64,000 nt of DNA from Dryas octopetala (GCA_963921425.1 OY992835.1:23436001-23500000), one strand, 5' to 3'. Shown: positions 11,633 to 23,976, counted from the stretch's first letter. The notes: generated by a model not told the origin, from the sequence alone. Program-made: numbers and translations.

Positions 11633-11749
11633 CGACGAGGGTCAGGGGGAGAGGGAGGGTGGAGGCAGCGAGGGGGGACCTCCCCTTTTTATTTTTTCCT
11701 TTTAGTTTTAGTTTTTTTTTTTCCAGTTTGTTTTAATGGACATAAATAC

Positions 11750-11925
11750 CCCTATAAAAGTGGTCAAACATGATCACTTCTGTTAATACTGGATAAAAGA
11801 TAACATTTGTACCGATTTGAAACACTTTAAAAAATTCGTGAATAAACTTGTTACGTTTTGAAGTTTGTGAACCACTTTGAGACAAGAATGAAAGTTGGAG
11901 AATTATTTTTGTATTTAACCCAAAA
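11750..11925. mobile_element. Single Mutator-like terminal repeat relic
   Basis: Read on the minus strand it begins gggttaaatacaaaaataat and continues with repeated 'fear-of-stop' type phrases (caaacttcaaaacg, gaccactttt) typical of plant MULE/MITE termini. A related diverged piece is at about 24798-24950. No partner end was found to the left of the PH1 fragment. Confidence 0.35.
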
Positions 11926-12149
11926 TAATAATAAACTCATATTATTAATAATCATAAATAATAAATATCCAAATGATGTTGTACCCTTTGAATTATGTGA
12001 CATTTGATTTAATTTTAATGTTTACCTCAATAATAGAAATTATAGAATAGAAGAGACGAAAAATGTAATTACAAACAACAACGTACTATGCTCAACACAT
12101 TGGAATCTACAACTTATATTAATTTTTTTTTTCAAAAGTTTGCAGAGGC

Positions 12150-12318
12150 CATGTTCCTCTTAATTCCTTCTACGTTCCACCTCTGCTACCATGGAAGCTA
12201 GGTCTAAGCAATGGGGTTCCGTTCTGGTGCTGATCGACCAGTTCCTTAATGAGATTGAAAGCTACATTTGTGATGTTTGGAAGGCGGGATACATTGAAGT
12301 TAACAAGAATGAATGTGG
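12150..12318 (+). pseudogene. UGT83A-like relic
   Basis: A decayed stretch that aligns to 1935-2105 of the UGT gene in the same orientation. Matching strings are ggtctaagcaatggg, gaccagttccttaatgagat and acatttgtgatgtttggaag, separated by indels that destroy the frame. It covers the end of the donor-binding box and the region after it. The F-box pair is thus bracketed by UGT sequence on both sides, so an older duplication may have included both gene types. Confidence 0.75.
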
Positions 12319-14371
12319 CCCATGTGGGATGTGGTGTACAATGTATTTGAAATGTCTAAATACAATGTAGAACTTGAACTTTAGAATTATTAAGATCTAG
12401 CGAATCATTATTTCAAGTGATTTGATTCTTAACTTTCTCTTTTGTATATGATGAAATTAATGTGCTCTTTTTTTTTTATGTTGGAATGTGCTCAACTTTG
12501 ACAATATACATATTACAGCTTAATTAACAGGATGATTATGCAAAAAATGTACCTTATTGAGTTACTAGAAAGAAGAGAAGCAATAGTTTTCCCCAACTCC
12601 AAGAGTACGGAAAAATGCTAGCTGATAAGATGTGACATGGATGTTGCTCGTAGTTAGCTAGTCATGGTGATGGGGTATGGACCCTTTTGTAATGAAAGAT
12701 CAAAGAAGTATGGTTCTTCTCTTTTTCTTTTTTTTGTTAAAAAAAAAAAGTAAAGAAGAAACATTTTTGGAAAAGTTCATGATGCATGGTAGGATAGATG
12801 ATCAAGCTAGTTATGTTTTATTGAATATTAATTTTTTTATAAAAAAAAAAAAAAACTCAAGTTATTAGTTGGAAAAATTCAGTAAGTATTTATAGTCTTA
12901 ATACACGATTATTATATCTGATGCGAGACTACTAATACTTAACACGTGTGTGTCGATTTTCTTTTTTCATGCTTAACTCTTGACCATGTATATGGTTTGA
13001 CCAATGTACAAGATCAAAACTAGTGTCATATATACTAGCGAGTAGCTAGTCGGTAATTTAAGTAGAGGATAAACGCCTCTCAAAACATGTTCACTTTCTT
13101 TTACAATAATAGTAGGATACTAGGATGAATAAAATTTAGTAAGCAAATTTCACGAGTGTAAACAACTATCAATTCAATATGGTCAACTAATTGTTGAAAA
13201 CGACAATAAAAGATGAGATGGGAACAACTATATAGTATATATTTCTGTGAAACACTCGAGCACCTGGTTGGTCCTCATTTTTTTTTTTTGTTCTTCCTCT
13301 TTTTTTTTTTTTTCTCTAGCTAGCTAGAGGGTAGAGCCTACCTAGGGACCTAGCTAGGATGGATGTCATCAATATATAGCATGCAATTAAGCTCTGAAGT
13401 CCATGTTACAAAATTGATTGAAAAGCAAAACCCAAATTGGGTTTGCAATATTATGATGAAGCCATGACATAGCTGCCCATTTTTCCCCTTAACTGGCAAA
13501 ACTCACAGAGCATGCTGAGCTGCTCTGTGGTCGCTTTTGCACATGGCTAGCTAGCCTCTTTATTATACATAGCACCAAGAACGTAAAGAGATGAGAAATA
13601 TATAGCAGGAAAAGTGAGAGACATCCAAATTGGGAAAAATACCCCTAAAAATTTGGCTTTTGGCACATGGGATTCTTGACTACTGCTGAGAAAACTAGTC
13701 ACTATCATCACAAACACACTGCATGCCAAGGACAAATTAAGGACATTTGTGAAGGGTACTGCTGTCCATTTCACATAGATATTATGTGAATGTGAAATAT
13801 CTATACGTCTATCTATCTATTTATCTATTTGCAGAATTCAGAAACTGCAATGACTGTCACCCACCACCACCACACTCATGCCAATAAGCTATTATGCTAA
13901 TATATATATGCCATGCTCTCATCATCTTACATATTTACACTATTACCAATTTTTCCAGTACTACACTGACATGGCTGATGGCTTTGCTGTGAAATGCCAT
14001 GCCATGCCTCCTTATCATCAGTCATGACTCTCTGCACTGCCGGTAATTAAGTAAGAGAGACATATGTAGGAGAGGGCCACAGGGTATGTCTAACTCTTGG
14101 GTACCCAAAATTCCCACCTTTTCAGTGTATTTGCATTTTGAAAACTATTTGTTCATCATTCAAATATAACAAATTCTAAACTCTAGGAAATAAAAAAAAG
14201 TGTCGGATAATTTTGAACACTAACCCTTTTTTGTTTTTGTTAAAGAGGATTGGAGTTCTCAATTTCTAGAAAGATAGCTACAAGTTTGAACAAATTTTGG
14301 TTAATAATTTTTCAAATTTCTCAAGGATATCAGTCTTTCAATATTTTATTCAAATTGGTGGACCCTGCATA
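12319..14371. other. Intergenic, no gene supported
   Basis: AT-rich, with T/A homopolymers near 12470, 12730, 12840 and 13280-13310. A 75-residue open frame on the minus strand (13547-13774) has hydrophobic stretches but no recognisable family, codon pattern or promoter, so it is not called. Confidence 0.5.
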
Positions 14372-14381
14372 TATAAAATTA

Positions 14382-14714
14382 GAGTTAATTACATTTATAC
14401 TCCTTAAGGTTTATCGTTTTTTCACATACATCCCCTAAAATTTTAATAATTACACATATACCCCCTAAAGTTTTAAAACTGTTACATATAACCTCTATAA
14501 TGAGACGAAAATGATGAAAAATTATGCAAAAAAGCATGCTAAGTGATTAAATAGCCTAATAAAATTATTCAAGGTGTAAGGTCCAACCTGAATACAAATA
14601 TTTTTTTTTTTATTTATTTTTTTCTTGTAGGGGGAAGTGTATGTGTAATTATTGAAACTCTAGGGGTGTATGTGAAAAGACGATAAACCTCATGAATGTA
14701 AGTGTAATTAACTC
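14382..14714. mobile_element. Mutator-type MITE with 10-bp target duplication
   Basis: A 333-bp element. Its ends are inverted repeats of about 90 bp starting gagttaattac, with the shared inner string aggtttatcg and a conserved cacatac stretch. It is flanked on both sides by tataaaatta (14372-14381 and 14715-14724). A 9-10-bp target duplication with long terminal inverted repeats points to the Mutator superfamily. It has no coding capacity. Confidence 0.85.
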
Positions 14715-15109
14715 TATAAAATTATATAATTAATATAGTCTAGCTTGGATTAATTACTCATTCTCCACATATACATGCACCAAAATATCAAAGCCACCTA
14801 AGCTGAAAAACTATAAAATACAGAATATATACATATACCAATTCGTCATTCTCGATCACCCCAAAATATCAATAAAATTAGCTAAGCGCCCAGAAACTAT
14901 GAGAAGAGAAAAAAAGAAACCAAAAGGCAAGTAACATTACATTTTGCCACAAATATTAAAGATCGATCAGATGAAAATTTTAGCTATTAATTAATTGAGC
15001 CTCATGTGGTGGAAGATCTTCAACCAGACAAAGCATGCAAAATCTAAACTTCAAATTAAAATTTTAGAAAAAAAAAAAAAAATTCCAAAGCCCCTTTCTG
15101 ATAAACTAA

Positions 15110-15472
15110 CTATGATACAGCAGCGATATTTTCTTTGTCACTAGATCCATAAAACTCAACGAGTCTCTGTAAAATCAGGACCTGGGTCCGCAACAGAACG
15201 ATGTAGTCCGCGGTTTCTTGGAACAACTGGTCCGCTTTTACTACTGTCGACGAGGACGACGTCGTTTTTGTTTTCCCGCTGTGGGACGGAATGAGGCTCT
15301 TCAGGGTCTCCAACTTCGCTGACACCACCTTCGAGCACTTGCGTCGACGTCCTCCATTGTTGAAGCTTCTCCGAGCTCTACAGCTGCCACGTGGCGTCCC
15401 GAGCCTTCGTGAGGTGGTTCTTCTTGTCCTTTCTGCAAGAGTGGTTTTGAGGTTGCCCGGAGTTGAGCTCAT
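15110..15472 (-). CDS. Atypical bHLH transcription regulator, UPBEAT1/PAR-like
   Basis: A single exon of 120 codons. The N-terminal half is very basic (ERTRRTTSRRLGTPRG, GGRRRKCSKV). The C-terminal half reads as helix-loop-helix: VSAKLETLKSLIPSH, a serine/threonine loop, then LFQETADYIVLLRTQVLILQ. The basic region lacks the His/Glu-Arg set used for E-box contact, as in the short non-DNA-binding plant bHLH proteins (UPBEAT1, PAR, IBH1 groups). These act in the nucleus, often by pairing with other bHLH proteins in growth control. Length fits that group. The 5' leader just upstream has a CT/GA run, common in plant leaders. The exact subgroup is uncertain. Confidence 0.75.
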   Translation of the reverse strand: MSSTPGNLKTTLAERTRRTTSRRLGTPRGSCRARRSFNNGGRRRKCSKVVSAKLETLKSLIPSHSGKTKTTSSSSTVVKADQLFQETADYIVLLRTQVLILQRLVEFYGSSDKENIAAVS

Positions 15473-18400
15473 TGTGTGTTGTATGAGAAGAGAGAGAGAG
15501 AGAATGTGATCGTGAAGAGGAGGCCTTTCCGGGTCTTAAGTAATGGTGGGTTCGTAAATTGACACTTGGGTTGGTGGTATCTACGGAAATGCCATTTATG
15601 GCTTTTCTTTTGTCGTTTTCTTCTACAGTTCTACACTTCTACCTTCAAATTCTCTCACATTTTTGGTCTTTGCTTGGTTTTTATTTATTTATTTGAATTT
15701 GGGGAAAAAGGTTAAAGTTTGTGCTATTTATTGGGTTATAATAAAAAAAATATATCTTGAAGATGTAAAAGTTTCTCTTCTTTGGTCCTTGAGTCTTACA
15801 TAAAATTCCTATCTAATTATAATTAGTTTTTCAAGAAAAGGCTTAATAATGACATAGATTAACAATACCTATTTAAATTTTCATATAATAATATTAGATA
15901 TATTAAATTTAGAGCTATTTACAAAAAAGTCAATAAAATATTTTCAAAATTACAAATAGGTCAATGAATATTTCTTAAATCTCAAAATAGTTATCATTGA
16001 CTAAAATAAATTAAATAAAATTATGCATTATACAAAATAGGATATAACAAAAATTAGAAATTACAACCACTGTCATTAAAATAAAAACAATGGATTGGAC
16101 AAAAGGGTAAAACAAACTTAAAAAAAAACCAGTAATGAGCTGGACCTGCAGGGCTATTGATCAAAACGTAATTTTTGAAATTATATGATTGACTAAAATA
16201 TAATAGGAAATTTAGTATTAACTTTTTTGGAATTTTAAAATATTTTATTGACTTATTATCTATTTATTTACCAACATAATGATTCTGTAATATCTTATTT
16301 ATTTGAAATAAATGAGGCATATAAGTTATTTTTAATGTTAACTACCAACAAATTACAAATAGAATGCAAGGGGTGGGTCCTATGGAGCTATTGTAAGGGA
16401 CAAAGGAGCCAATGAGGTGGGAAAATGCAGATATTCCATGCAAGGAGAAGAAGCGTGATTGTGTAATTTCACAAATTAAAATTTTGGCATCTCAATTAAA
16501 AGGAGAAAGCGGGAACAGGGCACAACTTGCGAGCCACAAGGCAGAAAGCCTGCCCATCTGTAACGGCACATGTGAGGTCCCGGACCGTCAAACGCCTCAT
16601 TCCCAGATTACCCTCAAATTTGTTTATTTAATTTGGTGAGTCGATAAACATATTTACACTAACATCAACATGTGTCTTTGATCAAACCTAGGTGCAATTC
16701 TCCTTTGGATTATTTGTTTGGTTTTTTAACCCAACGTCACTAATCTTTATAGTTTTGCTAACTTCATTTTTTGACATGAAAAATTACAAATAATGACAAA
16801 TTTTTGATTTTTTTTAATTCAATGAAAAAATAAAATAAACTGACTGTCTCGATCTCTTTGAGGTATTTCATCAAATTTATTGATATTACCTTAATGAATT
16901 AAATTATTGAGCCAAATTAATGGCAAAAATTTTGTTCATTATACTCAATTAATGGCCAAGGTAGTAAAGCACAAATACTATACTATGCCAATGTCCAATG
17001 GAAAAGAATAATAAATTAGATGACAATTAGTTATAAATGATATCTGATCTGCGAAAAAAAGTAAAAGTTCAAAGAAAAACTTGTACAAAATGTTTAAAGG
17101 ATCCATGATCGCCAAATCCAATGCATAGCAAGACAAATTAAGCTTCTATTCTCTTTTTTGTTTTGGCAACAGAGGGGGATACCTGGCAGCCCAAAAACAG
17201 AAACCCAGAGTCTAATATAGACAAAGCTTGCCTTTAATAATGTAAAGAGTATTAATGGGTTGTTTAACTAGATGTTTAATCTAAGGGGCAAAATAGACAT
17301 TTGGGACCCAATTAAAGGTTGTGAGCAGCTAGGTAGTTAGTTGTATTGGGAGTGTGGCTTCCCTAAAGGATGCATGTGAAATTGTGAAGGGTGATATGGG
17401 CCAGCAAAGCCCCATCTGAAGGGTTGAGAGAGAGAGAGAGAGAGAGCACATGGGAAGCACATGCAGATGAGGAGTTTTGGAGTGTAGTTTGGGAAGAAGG
17501 GGGTAGGGCATGTGACAAATGAGAGACAGTGAGGCAGCATGAAATGTACAGCATGTTTTGCACATTCCCTGCATGGAACTGATCAATTTGCAGTACTTTT
17601 TCTTCTCTCTCTTTCCCTCTCATCCAGTCATCCCCTCCCAAAGAATTATTATTCTACTTTAATCATTTACTTTTATCAATCAATTCCATCCCAAATCATA
17701 TGTAAAAGTACTATAATATGATTGTTATTATAATTGTTATTATAATATATAATTGGATTTACTTAGTTTGATACACATGTTTAGACTTGGTTCAGTTTCA
17801 AGCTAATTCAATCCGGCATGTGTGACATGTGTGTGAGCAGTGCACATGAGTTTCATTCCTAGTTATTATTAAATATAGAATTGAAAGTACCATACTATTC
17901 AATTTATCTAAACTGAAGATCCTGTCTTCTCTTAGGTGGACTTTTGTTGAACTACCAGTGCAAGCCAAACAATTAATATATAACTTTGTCCCGTGGCCAA
18001 ATATATATATATATATATATACAACTTTGTCCATTAAATGTATATCAATTGCACCACCCATATGCAGTAGAAGCTTAAACGAAGTTAACCCACTATAAAT
18101 TTTTCATCTTATAAAAAACACAGAAGTTTTTAGACAATACTATTTAGTCTAACTTTTTCTTTCCAATTTAGATGATATATATATATGATATGGTGGGCAT
18201 ATCTTATACCATAGAGATTCTAACTTCTTTTTTTCTTGAGAACTATGATATGCATTCATGAATCATGAATATATATATATATATATGAACGAACTTTGAC
18301 TTGAGTAAGTCGGTCCAACTTCAATGCTTTTGGTGGGTTAAAAGCTAAGGCAATGGTAAAAAACTTAAACTTCCATTTCGTCTATGTAAATTAGTAATTA

Positions 18401-19219
18401 ACTTTACAGTACAAATCTTGATCTGCTAATTATAGGTCCAAATCACATGAATTTCCAATCTAGAATGAACATGCATATATATATATATATATATATAGGT
18501 ACGGGTGTGAGGGACAAGATGATGAGAGGGCATTGTTTTGTTGCAAAACAAATCGCTAGATGTGATGTAACATCTTTTTTTGGTTCATCAGGCGCGCAGC
18601 ACTTTCTTCGTTAGAGAGGGAGCTCAGTGCTGCGCAGGTGCAGGTGCACCTGCAACTACGGGAGTGCATGTGGAGTGGAGGTTTTCACTTTATTCCTTTT
18701 GTTTTTCGGTCGGCAGAGGGTGCCATAATCGAACATGGCTCACTCCCCTTTTGGTTGCAAACTTGCAACCCCATGACCCACTTGTATTGTCTAATCTCAA
18801 CCGACTTTGCCTACTACTTCTTCCCCCTTGGTCAACCACACATTTTACTCTTGTCCGCTCTTATTAATCAATAATCAACAAGCTCTGACCTTAACATTAT
18901 TTATGGTTTTACGGGTCAAAGTTGAGATAGTACACTACTTCGTTTGCTTAATTTCATTTTACAACTACAACTACCACTAATTTTCCAAGAACTAATTATA
19001 GTTTCATTTCACTTTAGATTTTATTCATAAAGAGAATGTCTTGAATGGGGCAGTCTAATCACCTATATAGTGTGACTACTCATTATTTATTAAAAATCAT
19101 ATTGTATACATGACACGATTATTTTACTAAAAAAAAATTTCATAGCCAAAATGATATTGGGCCATTGTTAATTCACTAACGTATCATGTATGATATATAT
19201 TGGACCGACCCACGAGTTA
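15473..19219. other. Gene-poor intergenic region with microsatellites
   Basis: No gene supported across about 3.7 kb. A GA run lies at 17426-17446, and TA runs at 18001-18020, 18268-18284 and 18475-18497. Open frames at 17329-17721 sit on GA/CT-rich DNA, and frames at 18580-18874 have no known relatives. A patch at 16370-16600 is less AT-rich than its surroundings but unidentified. Confidence 0.5.
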
Positions 19220-19592
19220 TCATTTTTTACAATCATTTAGAGAGAATAATTCATGACATAATATTTTTGACACAAATTTTTAATAGGGTTCACTTTATAT
19301 AAGATTTCAACGATTCGAATCGTTTATTTTTTAGGCCTCCATTAAAGGATAATCCTTGCAAAAAATTAGGCAAATCGGAAACCATTTACAATATAAGATT
19401 AAATGGTCAACATTTCAAGTGTTTATTTTGCTGACTATTGAATCTTTATAGGTAAATGATTTCCAGTTTACCTAATTTTTTGCAAGATGATCTTTTAATA
19501 GAGACCTAAAAAATAGACGATTTGGATCGTTGAAATCTTATATAGAGTAGACTCTATTAAAAACTTGTGTCAAAACTTATAAAAAATGATAT
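19220..19592. mobile_element. Long inverted-repeat element (foldback or MITE)
   Basis: Two diverged arms of about 165-180 bp face each other around a centre near 19405-19425. Matching inverted strings include tatcatttttta at the ends, taagatttcaacgat, ttttttaggcctc against its partner, and ttgcaaaaaattaggcaa inside. The two arms would pair as a hairpin. No clear target duplication was found, so the superfamily is open. Confidence 0.7.
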
Positions 19593-19879
19593 CCTATGAT
19601 CCACCCCCATCATTTAGTTATCAATATAATTGGATATGGACCCCGGTACCCAATTAAAAGGCCAAGCCCAACAGTAAAAGCCCAAAAGGGGATCTCATAT
19701 TCTCATCTACGGGCTTAGCGTAGGTGTGGGACCATCTGCGGACTCATAATCAATAATTTGATATAAAAACAAAATGTAAAATTGTAAAAAAAGACAATCT
19801 AATAAAAATCCCTGGCTTAAAGAAATATGTTGTATTCTGACAAAAAAGAAAAAGAAAAAAGAAATGTGTTGTATGACTT

Positions 19880-21195
19880 TTATGATTTTATCTTTGGGTG
19901 ACTTTTCTTTTCCATTCTCTCAGAACTCTGCGAAGATCTCTCACTCAATATCTGGTTCCAAGCTTCCAACTTTCAACAAAATTCTAGGGTTTACCAGTTC
20001 CACCAACAAAATAGGTACGAAAAGACAAAAATCTTCCTATTTTTCTGTTCAATGTTCAGATCATTAACCTAGTTTTTTCAATTTTGTGTTTATATCCTTT
20101 AGCACGATCTATGGTTTGATCATTCTCTGCATGCTCTTTTGGTCTCTGTCATTTTTTATATTTGTGGATTGAAGTTTTTTTTTGCAGTGTAAATTTTGGG
20201 TTTTTTTTTTCCAAAAGTTTTGCTCGCGATCAGGTAGTCATGCACTTCAACTAATGATTTCTGTTGCTGTGCCTCTCAATTTCATGAAGTTTGAATATTT
20301 GTTTGATATGTTGTAGACTAATCTGATGAAGTGTGAAAATGTGTTTCGTATGTGTTAGAATTGAACATAGATTAGTGAAGTCTTTAACATTTCAATGGTA
20401 ATAAACAAAAGATATGGGTTGGCATAGGTCTCGCTCTCTTACGCTTTGTGTGTTATGGTGGTAATTATCAAAATGATGATATGGGTTGCTTTCTTTTTTC
20501 CCCTCATTTGAATTTTCGTGCATGTTTGTTATTTTGGGGACCATTTCTACCCATGGGTTCATTCCAAAGATATGATGTTCTGCGTGCACATGCATCATGT
20601 CTGTAAGACTGTAACTACATTTGTAGATCGCACCTAGGTATGCAACTGTAGAAATAATTGTGCGGTGGTCATATTCCGTAAGGAAATTTACTATTTGGCT
20701 GAATGGTGGAACTATATTTCAACCCAACATAGGGCTATGAAAGTGCATTTGCTTATTGAATAAGACAACCCACACATAACCCTATGTTTAATCCAATGTG
20801 AGGTTCTTTTGAGTTGACCACACTTGTTTATCTTTGGGGCTACCAGTTATATGGAACAATTTTTGATCATATGGATCTAACATAGCCAGGATTAATTTTT
20901 TTTAAGGACAATGCTTAGTTTGAGTGCATCTCTTCATGACCAAACTCAGTGTCGGAGTAGTTTCAGATGTTTATGTATGTTTGTACTTGAACTGATTGTG
21001 ATTTCTATGATCTATAGTTTATTTGCCTTTCCCCCCATTCTTTCTAGAGCATGTTTATTTTGTGTTCTAATGTTAACTAAAGCTTTAATGTGTACATTTT
21101 TCTGAATTTTGAATTTATATGTTTTTTATTTTTTTCCACTGGGTTTTCCTAAGAGTGTACTGCTTTCGGTCCCTCTAATGTAGTATTTATTGCAG
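19880..21195 (+). promoter_or_regulatory. 5' UTR with leader intron of the At5g39250-type F-box gene
   Basis: A leader exon probably starts near 19900 and ends at 20014, with a donor gtacga at 20015. The acceptor ttattgcag ends at 21195, giving a leader intron of about 1.2 kb. The next exon carries 35 bases of leader before the ATG at 21231. Short open frames inside this intron are not called. Leader introns of this size are usual in plant housekeeping genes. Confidence 0.55.
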
Positions 21196-21230
21196 GGACA
21201 GAAATTTTTTGAATTTTTTGTGAGCTGAAA

Positions 21231-21980
21231 ATGACAAGTGAAGAGGTTATGAAGGCCGTTTTTCCTTTACTGGAGGGCGTGGACCTTGCTTCATGTATGG
21301 CAGTGTGTAAGCAGTGGAGAGATATTGCCCGGGATGATTTCTTTTGGAAGTGCCTATGTGCCAAGAGATGGCCTTCTGTCTGCAAGCGACCTAACCCTCC
21401 CACTCTAACATATTACAAGCTGTATCAAACCTTTTCTAAGCGCCAGCATAGTCAAGCTCTTCTTCCCCCGAGACTTTCCTTTGATGACTTGGAATTTTTC
21501 ATTGATATCTGGACTGAAGATCAATTTATCTTTTCAGAAGTGATCCCAGGCCCTATCCTACAGAGTGGTATTAAAATCCCACCACCAGGAGTATGTGACA
21601 TGCTTAGATTTCACCTGGAGGGTCCTGAGTACAAGATGAAACTACCTGTTGAGCCAAGGTTCACAATTCCTGTGAGCCAGACCGTGAGTGTTTCAGTGCT
21701 TGTGGGGCGCAAGGATTCTAATCGGGTTGCTTGTATAATCAACAAATCTATGTTTGATTACATTGATCGAACAGCATACAGAGCCATGGCAAATGACTAC
21801 CTTGACTTCTCACCGGTATACCCCTTCATTTCGGGTATCCGAGCATGGGTCTCTTTGCTTTTCATGGACGACGGAAATGAAGGTGTTCTTGATGTTTTCG
21901 GGATTGAAATGGATTTCTGTGATGTTGCGAATTCCAAGGAAGAGGTTTTGTGGCTATTAGACATGCTTGATTGGAAGTGA
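21231..21980 (+). CDS. F-box protein, At5g39250-like
   Basis: A single coding exon of 249 residues. The F-box sits at the very N-terminus (VMKAVFPLLEGVDLASCMAV, then CKQWRDIARDDFFWK, residues 5-45). The rest is a family-specific region that closes with EEVLWLLDMLDWK, a signature I remember for the Arabidopsis protein At5g39250 and its orthologues. Length matches that family. Expected role: adaptor in an SCF ubiquitin ligase, nucleus or cytosol, target unknown. The start is the only ATG ahead of the F-box in the exon. It is unrelated to the KIB-type pair at 4.5-10.9 kb. Confidence 0.9.
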   Translation: MTSEEVMKAVFPLLEGVDLASCMAVCKQWRDIARDDFFWKCLCAKRWPSVCKRPNPPTLTYYKLYQTFSKRQHSQALLPPRLSFDDLEFFIDIWTEDQFIFSEVIPGPILQSGIKIPPPGVCDMLRFHLEGPEYKMKLPVEPRFTIPVSQTVSVSVLVGRKDSNRVACIINKSMFDYIDRTAYRAMANDYLDFSPVYPFISGIRAWVSLLFMDDGNEGVLDVFGIEMDFCDVANSKEEVLWLLDMLDWK

Positions 21981-23030
21981 AGGTTTGACTTGTAAGGCCA
22001 TGCAATGAAAAAGAGCCACCAATGTAACAATGGTGTTTTGTTCTCTATGGCTCTTTGATGTGCTGAGGCTGCCAGGCTACCTCGGGAAAATAGTGCAACG
22101 CTCTCATTTCCAGTTCAAATACTTTGCTTTTAGTGGTATCACTTTCTTTTGTGGGTTCTTCCATGTTCAAAGGTTGTACATACTTTTTATTAATTACTGG
22201 TAATAATTATGAACCTTATTTTTTCTCTGCATTGAATTGTATCCATTCGGTTCATTCCTTTCGGTCCCCTGAAATGGGGAAGTCTCTGAATTTGTCCTAT
22301 GCACTAAATGTTAAGCAGTATGGTAATTTTACAACAATTGTTACATGCCCTTTAAATGTATCTTCATTTGTTAACTTCAGCTAGTATTCACAAATAACAT
22401 CAGGTGGAGTTTGTGATATTTCTTATTTTGAAAAATAACAGGAACTTCTGTTGTCAACTTTCTTGCCTGCAGTTCTATCTTGTTTTATTACTCACACAGT
22501 CAAACTCGATGATGTAGATAGCAAAGATGACAAGGGAAATTTAAAATGCCATATGAAGGTAGTGGTTCCTTTTGACAGGCCATTGGGCTAAAGCATGATT
22601 GTCTTCCTTCCAATTTGGCTTCTTCTTCGACTTAATTTTTGATAACCTGTTATAGAAAACTGTCCTGGTTATAGTAAGGTTTTTAATTCTACCTAATTCA
22701 GAGTGTTGGATTAAACTTTTTGTGATTGTAAATTCCTTGTCACCCGTTGAAGAGGAGAAGGATTCATGCAATGAACCTTAACACCCTTTTTTCTGTTTGG
22801 TATAAAGCATACAAGTAATTAGAATAAAAAAAGGAAAAGAGTCTCGACTACGGTCTACCCAGGTGACAGATATTTTTAGGGATTTCTATAAATTCTGGAA
22901 GCCAAGAATTGCACAATAATTGCACAATGAATAATCATATCTTTATTATTAGGAGATGAATTTTTAATTTGCCACATAAGGCAAAAAGTGCAAATCAAAT
23001 AACTAGCAAGAGACTAAACATTGAGTCTGT
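21981..23030. other. Intergenic between convergent F-box and expansin genes
   Basis: Holds the 3' UTRs of both genes. The open frames at 22124-22384 and 22541-22771 show no family resemblance. Nothing else recognised. Confidence 0.5.
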
Positions 23031-23976
23031 CTAAAAATTACTTCTCCCCTCAAAGGTTTGACCAAATTGCCAATTTTTTGGTGCAACATTATTTAACCCG
23101 ATCATTTTCCCATCACTAGTAGTAACTTGGAATGACAAGCTTTGCCCAACTAAGTTGGCTCCAGTCTGCCAAAGCTGGCCCCAATTGCGTGACATCTGAA
23201 GCCAATCAGTGTTAGAGCCTTTAACTCTGACATTTGAAACATCACCAGCACCCCCAACATTGAACACTAATGCAGCAAGCCAATAGGGGTTTCCACTGAG
23301 TTGAAACTTAACCCCTCCTTGTTTATGGCATGGGACTCTGCGATATTTTACAGGAATAATCCCAGCTTTGTATATTGCAATTTTTGTGAACATGGACATG
23401 GACAAGTCGAAGTGTTTGTTTGGTGGGTTGCACCAATGGTCTGGAGCTGGATCCCAATTTGGTGGACAAAAATTGGTTGCAGTAATTGTAATAGGGCCAG
23501 CATTGGCTATGCACCACTGTGGATCATTCACACACATGATCTCAAAACAAGCACCACAAGCAAGCCCCTTGTTGAACAGTTCTGTGCTTAGAGCTGCTGT
23601 TTCCAAGCCATACCCTTGTTTGAACAGATCACCATATCCACAAGCTCCCTCTGTTAATCAAACAATTACAAAGTTATAACTTGAATGTCATTTTTATCTA
23701 AATCGAAAACAAAAATTATTGTATGTAGTGCCGGTTATGTATGCCTCTCTCTCTCTCTCATAATATGTATGTTGGTAGAGATTATATGTAACTGACACAT
23801 ACAAAAACTCTTCACTTACGCATTGTTTCTTTTCCACTCATGTCACCATAAAATGTTGCATGCGCGTCCTCCCAATCATTGTGGGCTTTCTCACCAAAAG
23901 GGATTTTCTTGCTCATGGCTTGAACCAAAAGAGTGATGAACACTGCCCATGTAAACAATATCTGAAACTCAGCCAT
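23031..23976 (-). CDS. Alpha-expansin
   Basis: Two exons, 23820-23976 and 23031-23650 (minus strand), joined by a 169-bp GT-AG intron, give 258 residues. Residues 1-21 are a hydrophobic signal peptide ([15 protein letters not shown]). Then come the family-45-like domain with [39 protein letters not shown] and the HFDLSM motif, and the C-terminal binding domain with [32 protein letters not shown] and SFQVTTSDG. Expansins loosen the cell wall at acid pH without hydrolysis. The junction M-Q-GACGYG differs from the commoner G-GACGYG, and the sequence looks closest to the EXPA22-26 type group; that placement is from memory. A TATA-like box (minus strand ctataaat) lies at 24047-24054, about 75 bases before the ATG. 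A tandem repeat lies further upstream at 24205-24625. Confidence 0.92.

Noticed and set aside
11456-11773. Plus-strand frame of 105 residues
   Set aside because: Antisense of the PH1 fragment, whose minus-strand peptide is clearly the real one.
13547-13774. 75-residue hydrophobic open frame on the minus strand
   Set aside because: No recognisable family, no convincing promoter or leader, and length expected by chance in AT-rich DNA.
16370-16470. Peptide GGSYGAIVRDKGANE resembling a LINE RNase H start
   Set aside because: Too short, and no catalytic residues or adjoining LINE sequence could be seen.
17420-17600. GA run followed by sequence faintly like a miR156-type precursor
   Set aside because: The GA repeat explains the likeness; no mature miRNA string and no matching arm were found.
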